Shown: positions 10,701-21,900 of the stretch, piece after piece | Layout: the number at the start of each line of letters is the position of its first letter | Position numbering within the stretch: position 1 is the stretch's first letter | Source: Lunularia cruciata | Taxonomy: Eukaryota > Streptophyta > Marchantiopsida > Lunulariales > Lunulariaceae | Direction: 5' to 3' | Assembly: GCA_948567375.1 (NCBI GenBank) | Contig: OX419757.1 | Location: forward strand, 64,294,001-64,358,000 | Length of the DNA: 64,000 nucleotides | Made by a program: the position numbers and the translations under genes | Notes under the pieces: model-generated | Told to the model about the DNA's origin: nothing | The model's database searches: none | What the model saw: only the letters and a program-made list of their open reading frames with translations

Positions 10701-11588
10701 TCTTGTTTTCTTTGAGGTTGATTTTTCTCCTATTTACTAATAATATTGTTTCTTGGTAGATTGGTTCAAACAAGAATTCCATGTTGAGATTTAGTTTAAA
10801 TTGTATGCCATTATACATAGGAAATAAAACCTACTAAACCTTATTAATGTGGTTTTGAAACTATTTTATATTGAGAACAAGATTATCCTTATAAAACCAA
10901 AAATGAATTAATCAATGAAAAATATTTAATATATTTTAGAAAACCATATTTCAGAAATTAATTACAATTTTCCATAAAAGATTGTTATCCTTTGTACATA
11001 TAATCTTGAATGAAAAATCAAGACATTTACAGCGTGGATGATGTCCTTTCCTACAAGGTGTTCTAAGTGGTCTCCTTTCTGATCTTGTTGCATGGTGGAA
11101 ATTTATTCTTCCTTCTTTTAGTTCTGCTTGCCTTGTCTGAACAAGGTGGGAGTATCATGTGAGATAAATTCAGTAAATGCACATTCTGATTGCAAGAAGT
11201 TTTTTCTTTTTGAATAAAACTTTGGATTGTTGCCTTTAATGTCATTCCACTTCTGATCATATTTTGTCCTTAAAATTCACTAATAGGTCATTAATCATCA
11301 AGTCAAGAGCCACTACATTTGGTGGTTCATACTTTAAAATATCATCATTCTACTCGATCCCAATCTAGTTCGAGTGAATAATTGATTTTGTTTGTTTTTT
11401 GATTTAGGTTCCATTGGTACCTAAATAAGACTATGGAGAATTGAATAGAAAGTTATAAGGATTTTCAGGTTTTTTAAGGCTTAGAGTGATCATTACACAT
11501 TGAGAGTGATGGGTCAAGAATTTTCATTTTCAATCTCTTTGTTTTCATGATTAATTTCCATGAGAATTTAGTTTGAAAATTTTGGAGA
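10700..11588. other. Gene-free AT-rich spacer
   Basis: No coding similarity or clear repeat structure was seen in this stretch between repeat R2 and the zinc-finger block of the non-LTR element. Part of it may be a decayed 5' region of that element. Confidence 0.4.
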
Positions 11589-12952
11589 TTGAAATTGAAA
11601 GTTATGAGAGTTTATAGCTTTCAGTGTTTGGAGAGATTATTTTCTTATGTGAGTTGGGATATGAGGGTTGGGGTTTTGCAGGTATGGGAAGATATGGAGA
11701 GGAGCATCATGAATTACTTTCATTATTCTTGTGCTAGCCATAGCTACACCTCCCCATGTGGGGCTGCTTAGAGCGGCTTGGAATACACCATGCCCAATGT
11801 GTCACCGACACTTTACTTTGCAAGCGATAAAGACCCATGTGGGAGAGATACACAATGACTATGATTGGACCACTTGGGATGCCCACATGAGGCAAGTGAC
11901 CACATCAACGGTAGTGACACTTGAGATTACGCACGCTTCTTTATTCTGTTGTTGACCATTCTAGGGATATTGATTGAGTCGTGGGAGTGGTTAGCTTCTC
12001 AGGCGGGTTGCATTTTGGGGTTATTTGAGACTAGTTTTCCATGTCCACATCTATTCCTCAGGCTACCCCGCACACTTCGTGATGAGGCTAGACAAGCTTT
12101 TTGCCTACCACTTGATCATTTGGCACATGATCCCTTGGATGAGTTAGCATGGTTCCTATTCTTCTTACTACCTTGATGGTGTCTTTGTTATGCTAGAGAG
12201 TGATATGCGGGGCATAGAGAGGCGACTGCTAGATTTTGTCAATTTTGAGCGAGGGATTGGGCCGCCCTTCAAGAGGAATCTGTTAGGGCTACACATTTTA
12301 GGAGACAAGCTTCACCACATGATACAACAAACTCCACTTGATTATGATGGTGTAGGATATTGGGTCAAGCATGAGAGTTTAGTAGAGCAGCACGAGCGCT
12401 ACACCCTTTGTCTATGGTGAGTCTTATTGATGAGACTATCTCTTCTTTATGTTCACTACATCTTATAGCAGTAGAGGGATGACCACTAGAGGTCTTAGAT
12501 TATCAGCCAGAGCAATCTTTATGTCTTGATAAGTCACTTTTTGCACAAGCATTGTGCATTGCCCCTTGCCTTTCCTTAGGAGGCTGGTCAAGGATAGTTT
12601 ATGAACACCTTAGAGATTGCTTTCAGGCAAATGATCATTCTAGTGGTTTTACCGAGTTTTTTCATGTGGTTGTAGTAGTAGCAAGGGAAGATATTCATGT
12701 GTCTATTAGTCGGGTGTTAGGTGCTAGTTGACTTCTTGCAATGGAGAAGGACACAGAGTGCATTAGACCAATTGCTATTGGATAGATCTTTTTGCATTTG
12801 GTCAATCATACCATTGTCCTTCAACATTGTTCTCACTTTTGAGAGCACCTCAATCCACACCAGTTGGAGTAGCTACACCAAGAGGATGTGAGGCTATATC
12901 TCTAGGCATTAGGGCACTCCTAGATATTGATCCAGAGTGGGTTGTCCTATAG

Positions 12953-13288
12953 GTGGATGTTGAGAACACTTTTAATAGTGTCTCATGGGCATCCATCTTT
13001 AGAGAGCTTAGGGAGGCTGGTGGATCCTTGGTGAGTCTTGTTCCTTTTATGCGGTCTTTTTATGGCACTCTTGCTTCTCTTTACTACCAGGATGGTGGTT
13101 CACAAGGAGGTGTCACCGTCTTAGAGTCAACTATGGGTATACATCAAGGAGATCATTTAGGGAGACCCTTATTTTCCATGGCTCACTTTAGAGCTCTCCT
13201 ATCTACTACTTTGGCTATGCTAGATTATGTATTTCCCTCCTTGGCAGATGATACACATATCATGGGCCCTGTAGATCAGATTAGGTAG
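12953..13288 (+). pseudogene. Non-LTR reverse transcriptase core
   Basis: This is the longest open part of the element (111 codons), covering RT motifs from the first catalytic Asp (DVENTFNSVSW) to the catalytic ADD (SLADDTHIMGP). The QGDPLG motif of the family reads QGDHLG here. A TAG near the motif just before 12,950 and the loss of frame after 13,290 isolate it. The ADD form, rather than Y/F-[MV]DD, fits non-LTR-type RTs. Confidence 0.8.
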
Positions 13289-14189
13289 GGGCCTTTGACT
13301 ACTTGACTACCAAGCTACATCTAGTAGGCTTGAGAGTCAAGGTGTCAAAGTGTAAGGCATGGTTCCCTCTGGGTATTCCTCCCCCCTTGAGCTTCTAGAG
13401 GGGTGTATCACATCTATAGATGGACTACGCATTCTTGGAATGCCAATATGATCCAAGGACTTTGTCACATGCTTCCTAGACGATGCTCTTGTAGAGGATG
13501 TTCTCCATATGGATGACCTTCTAATACTACAAGATCCATAGGTGGCATTTGGTATACTCTCCTCCAATATTGCTCGTCGACCATCCTACCTCATCCATAC
13601 AATTCCTCCCTCCTCATCCTTCCTACCACGTCTAAGAGCCTTTGATAGGAGGATTATGAGAGTGTTTGGTGATATTATTGGACTAGGGACATTTGAGTGT
13701 GTGACAAGGGATTTGGCACGTAGACAGATGGTTCTACCAATCTCGTGTGGAGGGGTTGGCTTGCTATCTATGGAAGAGACTGCACCTATAGTGTTTTTGG
13801 GTAGTTGGGCTCTCTTGGCACCCCTCCTTTCCTCTCATTTTGTGGTTGTTGATAGACTGATCTTGGAGACTTATGTGATAGAGGTGGAAGGAGGATCCTT
13901 TTATCTCAAGATGTTATTGCAACAGATGAGAGATAGTCTATCTCTATGGGCATGAAAGGACTTTCTATCTTTTGCTTCACTATCGTCAGATTGGACTAGG
14001 GGTTTATAGTACTCCTTGATGGAGCAAAAATGTGAGTAGACGCTACATTCTCTCTTAATTGACTCGTCCATTCCTCAGGCTATTAGAGCACGTCTTTGCT
14101 CTTGCTCCAACAAGAGTGCCGACTCTTGGATCCTAGCTTGACCGTGCATTGGGGCATTCCGACTTGCACCAACTACTTTCTCTATAGCA

Positions 14190-14520
14190 ATGAGGTTTTG
14201 CCTAAGTTTGGTCCACCCATCTGCATCTTCATTACTCACTTGTGAGTGTGGTTCTACACTACATGCAATAGCGATCCATATGACATGCTGTCCTTTTGGA
14301 GGACAAAGGATAGCTACCTATGATGCTATTAAGGACATAGTGTTTGCTATGGCATGTGAGAGTGGATATTGGCTTGGAGGGAGCATTCGTATGCTTTGTA
14401 GACGACACGTGTTAGGGTAGACTTATACTTGGTCCGGGATGATCAGGTGACAATAGCGGATGTCAAGGTTACAGACCCTACGCGAGATACAATTTTGGAG
14501 GGAGTGATTACCCATTCCCC
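14190..14520 (+). pseudogene. C-terminal knuckle and REL-like endonuclease of the non-LTR element
   Basis: CECGSTLHAIAIHMTCCPFGG gives a C-x-C...H...C cluster followed by GGQRIATYDAIKD, the arrangement found just upstream of the restriction-like endonuclease in R2/NeSL/Dualen-type elements (there commonly GG..V.RHN.LRD). About 30 residues on, after a frame change, VDLYLVRDDQVTIADVKVTDP fits the spacing of a PD-(D/E)xK core in which the second motif is D-V-K. Assignment is by pattern only. Confidence 0.5.
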
Positions 14521-14852
14521 CTAGATGGGCGGCAAGCGTAGCAGCAGGTCGCAAGGTCTCCAAGTATAGGGGCATGTAGCAATGTCACCTCTTTGTTCCT
14601 CTAGCCTTGGAGTTATATGGAGCAATGGGCACGGCATTCGACACATTTATCAGGGAGTGCGCTAGAGGTTATCATGTTAGGCGCCAGGGGTACCACTCTT
14701 ACTCTCATACTTTGTAACATATTTTAGACAATGTATGTCCATTGCTTTACAGAGTGCAATGGCTGGTGCAATCCATAGGAGAGCAATCACACTAGGTGAT
14801 GCTTCTTCGGATGCTCACGTTGTTTGTAGACCACACGACTTGCATAGTTCAG

Positions 14853-14965
14853 ATATCTTAGGTGCAGTGGGGCAGATTTTTCATATAGACGCTATTGGAG
14901 CTTAGCCCTATTTTACCTTTTTCATCTCTCCCTTGTACGGCTTGATGGTGTCTTCCCATCCTTTA
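14853..14965 (+). repeat. Dispersed repeat R2, copy 2
   Basis: Matches 10,598-10,700: 'gatatcttaggtgcagtgggg', 'cctattttacctttttcatc', 'tctcccttgtacggcttgatgg', 'cttcccatcctt'. It directly follows the end of the non-LTR coding region and may be its 3' untranslated tail. Confidence 0.65.
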
Positions 14966-15079
14966 TTTTGTCTCCGTGGTGGTCCCTTCAAAAAATCCAG
15001 TTCCTGTTCTTTTCTATTTCTTCTATGCAGTCAGTATCTTAAGCATTCACAAGTTCCCACGCACTTCAACTTCAACTGC

Positions 15080-15630
15080 AACGTACACACACCAGTTGTG
15101 GTTGAAGAAACCGACCATCCGAGGGGTTTGGCGATTTAGCCCTCAACAGCGCTAGAAAGCATAGCATAAGCTATAGGGACAGCTAGGATGTAAAAAGTAT
15201 CCATATATTGAATGAATCTAACTTGGTTTTGCGGGCGGAGGTTATGGAATAAGGAACGAGAGCGATGTGTTTAGTGAGTGTTCATAGATTTTAGTGGAAG
15301 GAAGTTCACCCCCGGAACAACTAAATTCTCGTCCTTATCTCCATTAGATGGTGTCCCGCTTACTGGAAGATACTTCCCCTTCCTTGTGAGGTACAAGTTT
15401 AGTTCTTCGCAAACACTTTACCACGTTGTAATCACGCGATAAAGTAGAAGTTTACATTTTCGGCTAGAGACCTACACAAAATGAACTGACTTGATACAAG
15501 AATAAGATAGTTCGACGACTGTTGTTACTAGAAGTCTTGAGTTCAATCTTCTTTTGATCTATTTTGAAATTGATTTTTATGATTTTATTATTTTGAGATG
15601 TTCCTTCATTTTTTAAACTACATTACATGA
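15080..15630. repeat. Dispersed repeat R1, copy 2
   Basis: Second copy of the repeat at 840-1290, about 100 bp longer because of extra sequence after 'gaaaccgaccatcc'. It adjoins R2 copy 2, so R2 and R1 may be parts of one element that is split elsewhere. Confidence 0.6.
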
Positions 15631-18600
15631 CCAAATTTAAGTTTGAAATGAAATATTACATATAAATTTAAATTTTATTTAATTAACTCATTGAATTTTT
15701 TATTTAAATTAAATAAGTAATATTATAAAAAGAATCGACTTGGTGTGGCTATGAAAAAATAATATCAACAAAGTCAATAGAATTATTTCCCTTTACAAAT
15801 TCGTTTATCATCTCTAATCCTCGTCCTTAGAACATGTAACTAAAATTTAAGTTCCACACATCACATGGAAGATTCCAAAATCTGCAATTGAGCTATGGTC
15901 AACTTTTCTACAAAATTAAGACTGAAAAATTACATTTACAAAAATTGAAAAAGTGCATTCAATGTGTTTCACCAAAGTGTTTGAAAATCATTTCAACAAT
16001 TAATTTCAAAGCATAGTGAATAAATGCAGAATACAATTAATATTACATTATGTAAATCTAACAATGGAATATTGAATTGATATTGTGTTCAATACCATTC
16101 CTCTTCGTAATAAATATATTTTTATCATGTATATCCTAAAATATCAAAATGGATCCAAAAGGTATTATTACTTTGTTACCTTGGTGTAATGAAAAAGCAC
16201 CAAATATCACCCTTTGTTTGTTCCACCTAAGCAAGACTTGGAAATCATAGTTATTGGTTTCATCGTATACAATTGTTCTATTGAATTTACCCTCTATATA
16301 ATAAGAACTATCTTTCAATTTGCATGTGGAAAGATCTTTCATATTTTTTTAAGATATAATGGACAAATAAATAATATGTTTGAAATGCATACATGACATA
16401 GAACAATTTCATAAAAGAATGAATAATATGTATAGTAGTTTGAACTTTCAGAAGTATATGATTTATTATCCATTATGTTGGATCTAAATTCTTAATCGGA
16501 TCTACATCTCATCTAACATCTTCCACTTGGTTCTACACACAATGAAGCTATCTTTAAATAAACCATGAGATAAACAAATCGTCTAACGTTACATCCAACA
16601 GCACTTCCAACTTTTGTTTGTTAGAAGACTTAGCATCAACACTCTCAATCCAATTTTAAAATTTCATTTCTAATTTATTTTCATCAAAGGATAAATATCT
16701 CCACTTTACTGAAATAGAATTTCTAAACTCATCCTTCCAATTCTATTTTCATCAGAGCTAATGCATCTCCAAATTAATCTTTATTCAGGAATCATAAAAA
16801 ATTATAGTAGAATAAACGAATAGAGGTTTAACTTAATCCTCGATACAATAGATGAAGCCAAAATCCTTTAAATTTTGGTTTCTAATAAAAATTTAAAGAC
16901 TTGTAGTAAAAAGATAATGAAAATAGGGTAAATATTAAAATAAAAATGGAAAAAATTAAAATATAATGCAAGACAGATTACAAGCTAAAAGAAATATACA
17001 AAGACCAAAATAAGGTATTTAATAAAAGAACTAAAAACCCTATGTGTTTAGTCATAGGGTGAAAACCTCTGCCATCCAAGTGCGGATGAATGCGGAATAG
17101 AGCGTACAAACGTGACCCAAGGTTTTGACAGGTGAACAGTTCGCAACCAAAAATTGAGAAATTATATTTATTTAACTAGATCATAGTCTAATTTACTCTG
17201 AATGAAAAAATGAATTTATTTACGAAATCAAATAATATAAAAAAAAGTGGTAAAATGTATTCCTAGTTTTAAAAGACTTTAAAGCCAAAATCTATGGCAT
17301 CTATTTTGAAGATTAAATCATTGATACAGGATAGTCATTTTATTTGAAGAGATGTGATAGCTTTGATTAGTTCTTAAATCTTTAGCCACATTGGTAAATA
17401 TTTGTAATGTTGTATAGGTTCCATGTGAAATATATAAGATACAGGAAGAAAGACAGATAACTCCTTTTCACCCTAGTGATTAGTGAATTAGGTCTCCTAT
17501 CTAGTTTAAAAGGATGGAGGTAAAAATTGCTCTTTTATATGAGCTTCTTCAATGTACCCCTTGGTCATATTCTGAGCTCTTTGTCAACTCAACTATAAAA
17601 TAGCTATTGAGTTGCTTATTCATGTAAAGAACAAATTTATACACAAAGGATATAGGATATCAGAGCAGAACCCGCCCGAAGAACGAGAGATCCAGAACTT
17701 ATTAAGTGCATATGGAATACTTGGAAATCGAGATAGATGTTAAATCCGTAAACGAGATTAAGTGAATCTAATAAAATCGAATATAAACTGAAGTAAAATG
17801 ATAATAGCAACAAATCTAGAGCAATCCATGTATAGAACTAGTAAGCATCGTGTAACCGGTAGTATCTAAGAAACGCATGCCGAGAAATATTATACATACG
17901 GTAATCGACAACCTGCAAGCAAAGCGTGAACGATTGATATAATCTGAAATCGAGAGTTGGATAGAAACATCGAGCATTAAAGAGTAATAGAAAGGGCATT
18001 AGTGGAGTTAGCGAAGTGGGAGAGGAGTGGCTGAGTCGACCGAACATCGCGGCATGCGTGATAAAAATATAAGTTTTAAAACGTTAAACATTCGAAGAAA
18101 TAGGAGGCGATCATAGTAAATTTTTTTTTTTATATGTATGATAGATAAATTATATCTTTGGCTTTATATAGTTATAGATATTAATTTATATAATAATCAA
18201 ATTTTTCATCTAAAAAACAACCTGAACTTTCGTAGAAAACTTCCTTATGTATGAAGGATAGACTATATATTTGGATTTATGCAGTCAAATAATAAATAAA
18301 TAAATAAAGAAAATAAAATAATCAGATTTCTCATCTAGAAACAACCTGATCCTTTAAGAGTTGAATATTTAGTTATATCGTGAAGTATATGCTTAACTAG
18401 GATTCAGTTGAAATAAGCAAGTGTACTCTTTCACATTTAGGGGGAAGGTAAAAATCACGCGTTCAAAAGTCCAAAAACATATTGAATTTTATTTATGTCA
18501 ATTTAAATTATTCTGGATAAAAGTACCAAACAGAAGTTTTGCCGAAGCTTTATAATTATGAGGCCTTATCAATTTTTTCTTCCTATACGCATATGGCTTT

Positions 18601-18942
18601 GTGGGTTTAGTCAAATTTGAAAAGAAAAATCTGGATTATGTGAGGGTATGGGCATTGTTATGGAAAACGCACGGACATACGGTAACCGGAAAATGCAGCG
18701 CAGGGGAATGAGGTTATACGTTACGGTTTGCGTTTACGTTCTGAAAGAACGGATGGTTCTCAACGTGCGTCTTATTCACGATAACGCATAGAGCGCCATG
18801 CGAATCTTCTATCTCTTCTCGTTGAAGTGCGAAATTGCAGCGGACAGTGAAATGGATTGTACGATGTAATATGATCAGGGCTTCGGAACCGAGAAATCGA
18901 GAATTATTTGACAAAATTGAGGAAAGTTGAACTGGAATTGGG
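15630..18942. other. AT-rich intergenic region upstream of ValRS
   Basis: No gene was recognised. Composition is strongly AT-rich from 15,640 to about 17,650. A primer-binding-site-like ATATCAGAGCA near 17,657 follows an LTR-like stretch. From about 18,650 the composition shifts toward that of the gene. The proximal promoter and 5' untranslated region of the valyl-tRNA synthetase must lie here, but no convincing TATA box was seen. Confidence 0.5.
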
Positions 18943-21900
18943 ATGGTGTCCTTACGAGTGACATGCTCTCTTGTGAGGCCTTCTCCTGTTCTCAATGCAG
19001 CACCACTGACCAAAATTTCCTTAATTTCTTCTTCTGCTGCCTCTTCCTCTCATGAAAGCTGCAGGCGATGGGTTGTTGGCCGCTACAGCTCTGGACGTCG
19101 TCTTGCATTCGCCCAATTCTGGTCTCTCACCTCCCCTCCTCTTTCTCTTCCTTGTACTCATTCGCAAAGACTTCAACAGCTGTCCCGGAAGAGCACGTTT
19201 TTGGCAGGCAGTGACAGGAGTTTAAGGTTTTTGGGAACAGATGTAGCACATGGCGGTCCAAATGCTAAATCTGCAGTTGCTTCTCCTCGTTCTGGTGCCG
19301 GTGAGTTCCAATCCAGGCCTACATTATAATTGTCTACAGGAAATTCATATGCTCCGTGGTAATGTACCATGCGTTTGGATTGAATCCTTTAAATGACCTG
19401 CTGTACCTAAAAGATTGCTGGAAAGGTCTAAAATCAAACATCCGGAATTATGAGAAATCTAAACTTTGCTGACATGAATTCACTTTCAGGATCATGTTTT
19501 TGAATTTTGAAGCTCTAGCAGATTGTCAGAATTTAGAAGGAATTGAAAAACTGGTGACAGTTGTCAAATTCCCACGCGATTACTCACTTCTTCTGAAATA
19601 AGAAGCGTAAAGCTCCATATCACCTGCGACTGTTAGAAGCAGAAATTTCACCTTTACATCCTAACAAGGATCTGTTTGGTGCTTCGCACCAGTGGCAACC
19701 ATCAACGGGGAATCAGGAGTCAAAGAGTTGCCGAAGACTTTCGAATTCGCCGCCGAAGAGCGACTTTACAATTGGTATGTGTGGGAGCTATATACTCATT
19801 CTGTTAATTATGGTTTCACCATTTATATTTGACCGAGTTGGTTAGACGATTTAAAATTATGAGAAGCTCTTGAGGATAAGAGGAATGATTTGTTTCCGGA
19901 TGTTGTAAAGTTAGGATTTAGGAAAGAGTATAAATATGTGTGATTATGAAGGGACGAGAGTAATTTTCTCAACTCCAGGTGGGAGACCCGTGGCTACTTC
20001 AAGCCTGATTCGTCTCAGGAGGGAGAACCATTTGTTATTTCTATGCCTCCGCCCAACGTCACCGGAGCTCTCCACATGGGCCACGCCATGTTTGTAACTC
20101 TCCAGGTGAGAATGGCCTGAGCAGTTCAAACCGATAATCACTGCTTTATTTATCTAATGGAAGAGAAAAAATCAAACGGATCGTAGTGCTGGTTTCTTAT
20201 CCATCAAGAGTAGTTCTTTGCGTTCAAGTGCTGGTGGCCCAGAAATTTGAGTATCTGCATTTAAGGCGAGTTTCTTCGAAATGTTCCAGGATATTATGAC
20301 TCGACATTATCGGATGCGAGGCAGACCTACTCTCTGGCTGCCAGGCACTGATCATGCAGGTATTGCAACTCAGGTACATTCAGCTCAAAGAAAGGGTAAC
20401 AGCACAAGTAATTCGAACAACGTCACAATTACACCACCTTCAACCACCCCTCCTGATTTCCATACGTTTAATGATAACAACTAGTATTTATCCAGTTACC
20501 AATAGATTTTGGGGGTTTCTTCTTTTCCTCACCGTCATGCTAGGTAATTGTCATGATTCATCGCGTGCTATCTGGTCTCACCTCTCTTAACGAGAGAGGT
20601 ATTAGACAGTTCAGAATTATGGGTTTTTCTGAACTGTCTAATACCCCTTCAGATTTGTTTCAAGCATCAAAGCTTATTCCATTGGCATGCTCGTGGATTG
20701 CAGCTGGTGGTGGAGAAGATGCTTGCCAGTGAAGGTGTCAAGAGGACAGACCTGAGCCGAGAGGACTTCGAGAAAAGAGTGTGGGAGTGGAAGCGCACGT
20801 AGTTTTCTTTTCCATCTCTTATCTTCCTTTCCTGGTCTGAACAACAGATGTCCTCAGGGGTTAGTTGGTCCCGAGTAATCGGGAAATCCAATTTTATTCT
20901 GTAGTATCACCAACAACATTGAACCATTCTTCTTTTGGAAATCTGAGAGGATGTATCTTTTGGTCATTTTCAGCTTCTTCTTTCTTCATCACTGTACTTT
21001 ACTGACACTTGTGAAGCTTTCATTTTTCTGCATAGTACCATGAATTTGCGCTTTCGTAAATCTGAGCCTTTACGCCTTTCCTGTCAATCTGAGATAAGCA
21101 TGCGGATCTAAACGATAGTTCTGTCCAGGTATGGAGGGAGAATCACCAACCAGTTAAGGAGACTGGGAGCCTCATGTGACTGGGAACGAGAACGATTCAC
21201 TCTCGATGAGAAACTGAGCTGTATGTTTGTCTCTATACTCCGTATTGAGTCTCCGCGCAGTCGTTCCTGCAAGCCAACCTACTGTCATTGTTCCAAGTGG
21301 CCTTCTATTCTGCCCCACTATATATGTCTCATGATATCCAGATGTGGTGCAGGTGCCGTAGTGGAGGCTTTTGTTCGCTTGCACGAAAAAGGACTCATCT
21401 ACCGGGGTAAGCTTCTTGTATCATCAGGGTCATGCTTGACGGGAGCTTGAACCTGCCTATCTACCACAGTTAAATTCTGTTCTGGAATCTGACATAGTTC
21501 ATTTCTTTTAATGTTCACGTCAAGTCAGGGATGCTCCTAGTTTCCATTTCCCCCCCACGAGTCTGTTTGATACTGATCAGCTCCTAACGTGCTCATTTAC
21601 GGACAGGGAGTTACATGGTCAACTGGTCTCCTCACCTTCAGACAGCCGTATCTGATCTGGTAACTGACACTGTCTCTACTCATGGGAGTTATAGGTTTTA
21701 CCTTACGGAAGAACGCAAGTTTTGCTGTAGATGTACGAGGTTGCTAGGATGTGCAGGGACGTCAATTTCTCTCAAGGTTCATCATTTGAAACGGCACTAT
21801 TGTTGGACTTTCTCTTACATAGGAAGTGGAGTACAGCGAGGAACCAGGAACTCTTTACTACTTCAAGTACCCCGTTGCCGATGGAAATGCGTATGTCCTT

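Larger units (their letters stand above)
11589..14848 (+). mobile_element. Degenerate non-LTR retroelement: C2H2 finger, RT, REL-like endonuclease
   Basis: Read across frames on the plus strand it shows: a C2H2 finger (CPMCHRHFTLQAIKTHVGEIH split over C-x2-C-x11-H-x4-H, near 11,790-11,850); an RT lead block (IRPIAIG near 12,765; a GVATPRGCEA-like block near 12,870); RT core with DVEN(A/T)FNSVSW (12,953), IHQGDHLGRPLF, and catalytic SLADDTHI (near 13,240); a C-x-C...H...C knuckle followed by FGGQR (14,235-14,310); then VDLYLVRDD...ADVKVTDP (14,417-14,480) and a FVPLALELYG block (near 14,597). The last part resembles the restriction-like endonuclease tail of R2/NeSL-like elements. No apurinic-type endonuclease was seen. 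Many stops and frameshifts make it inactive. Confidence 0.75.
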
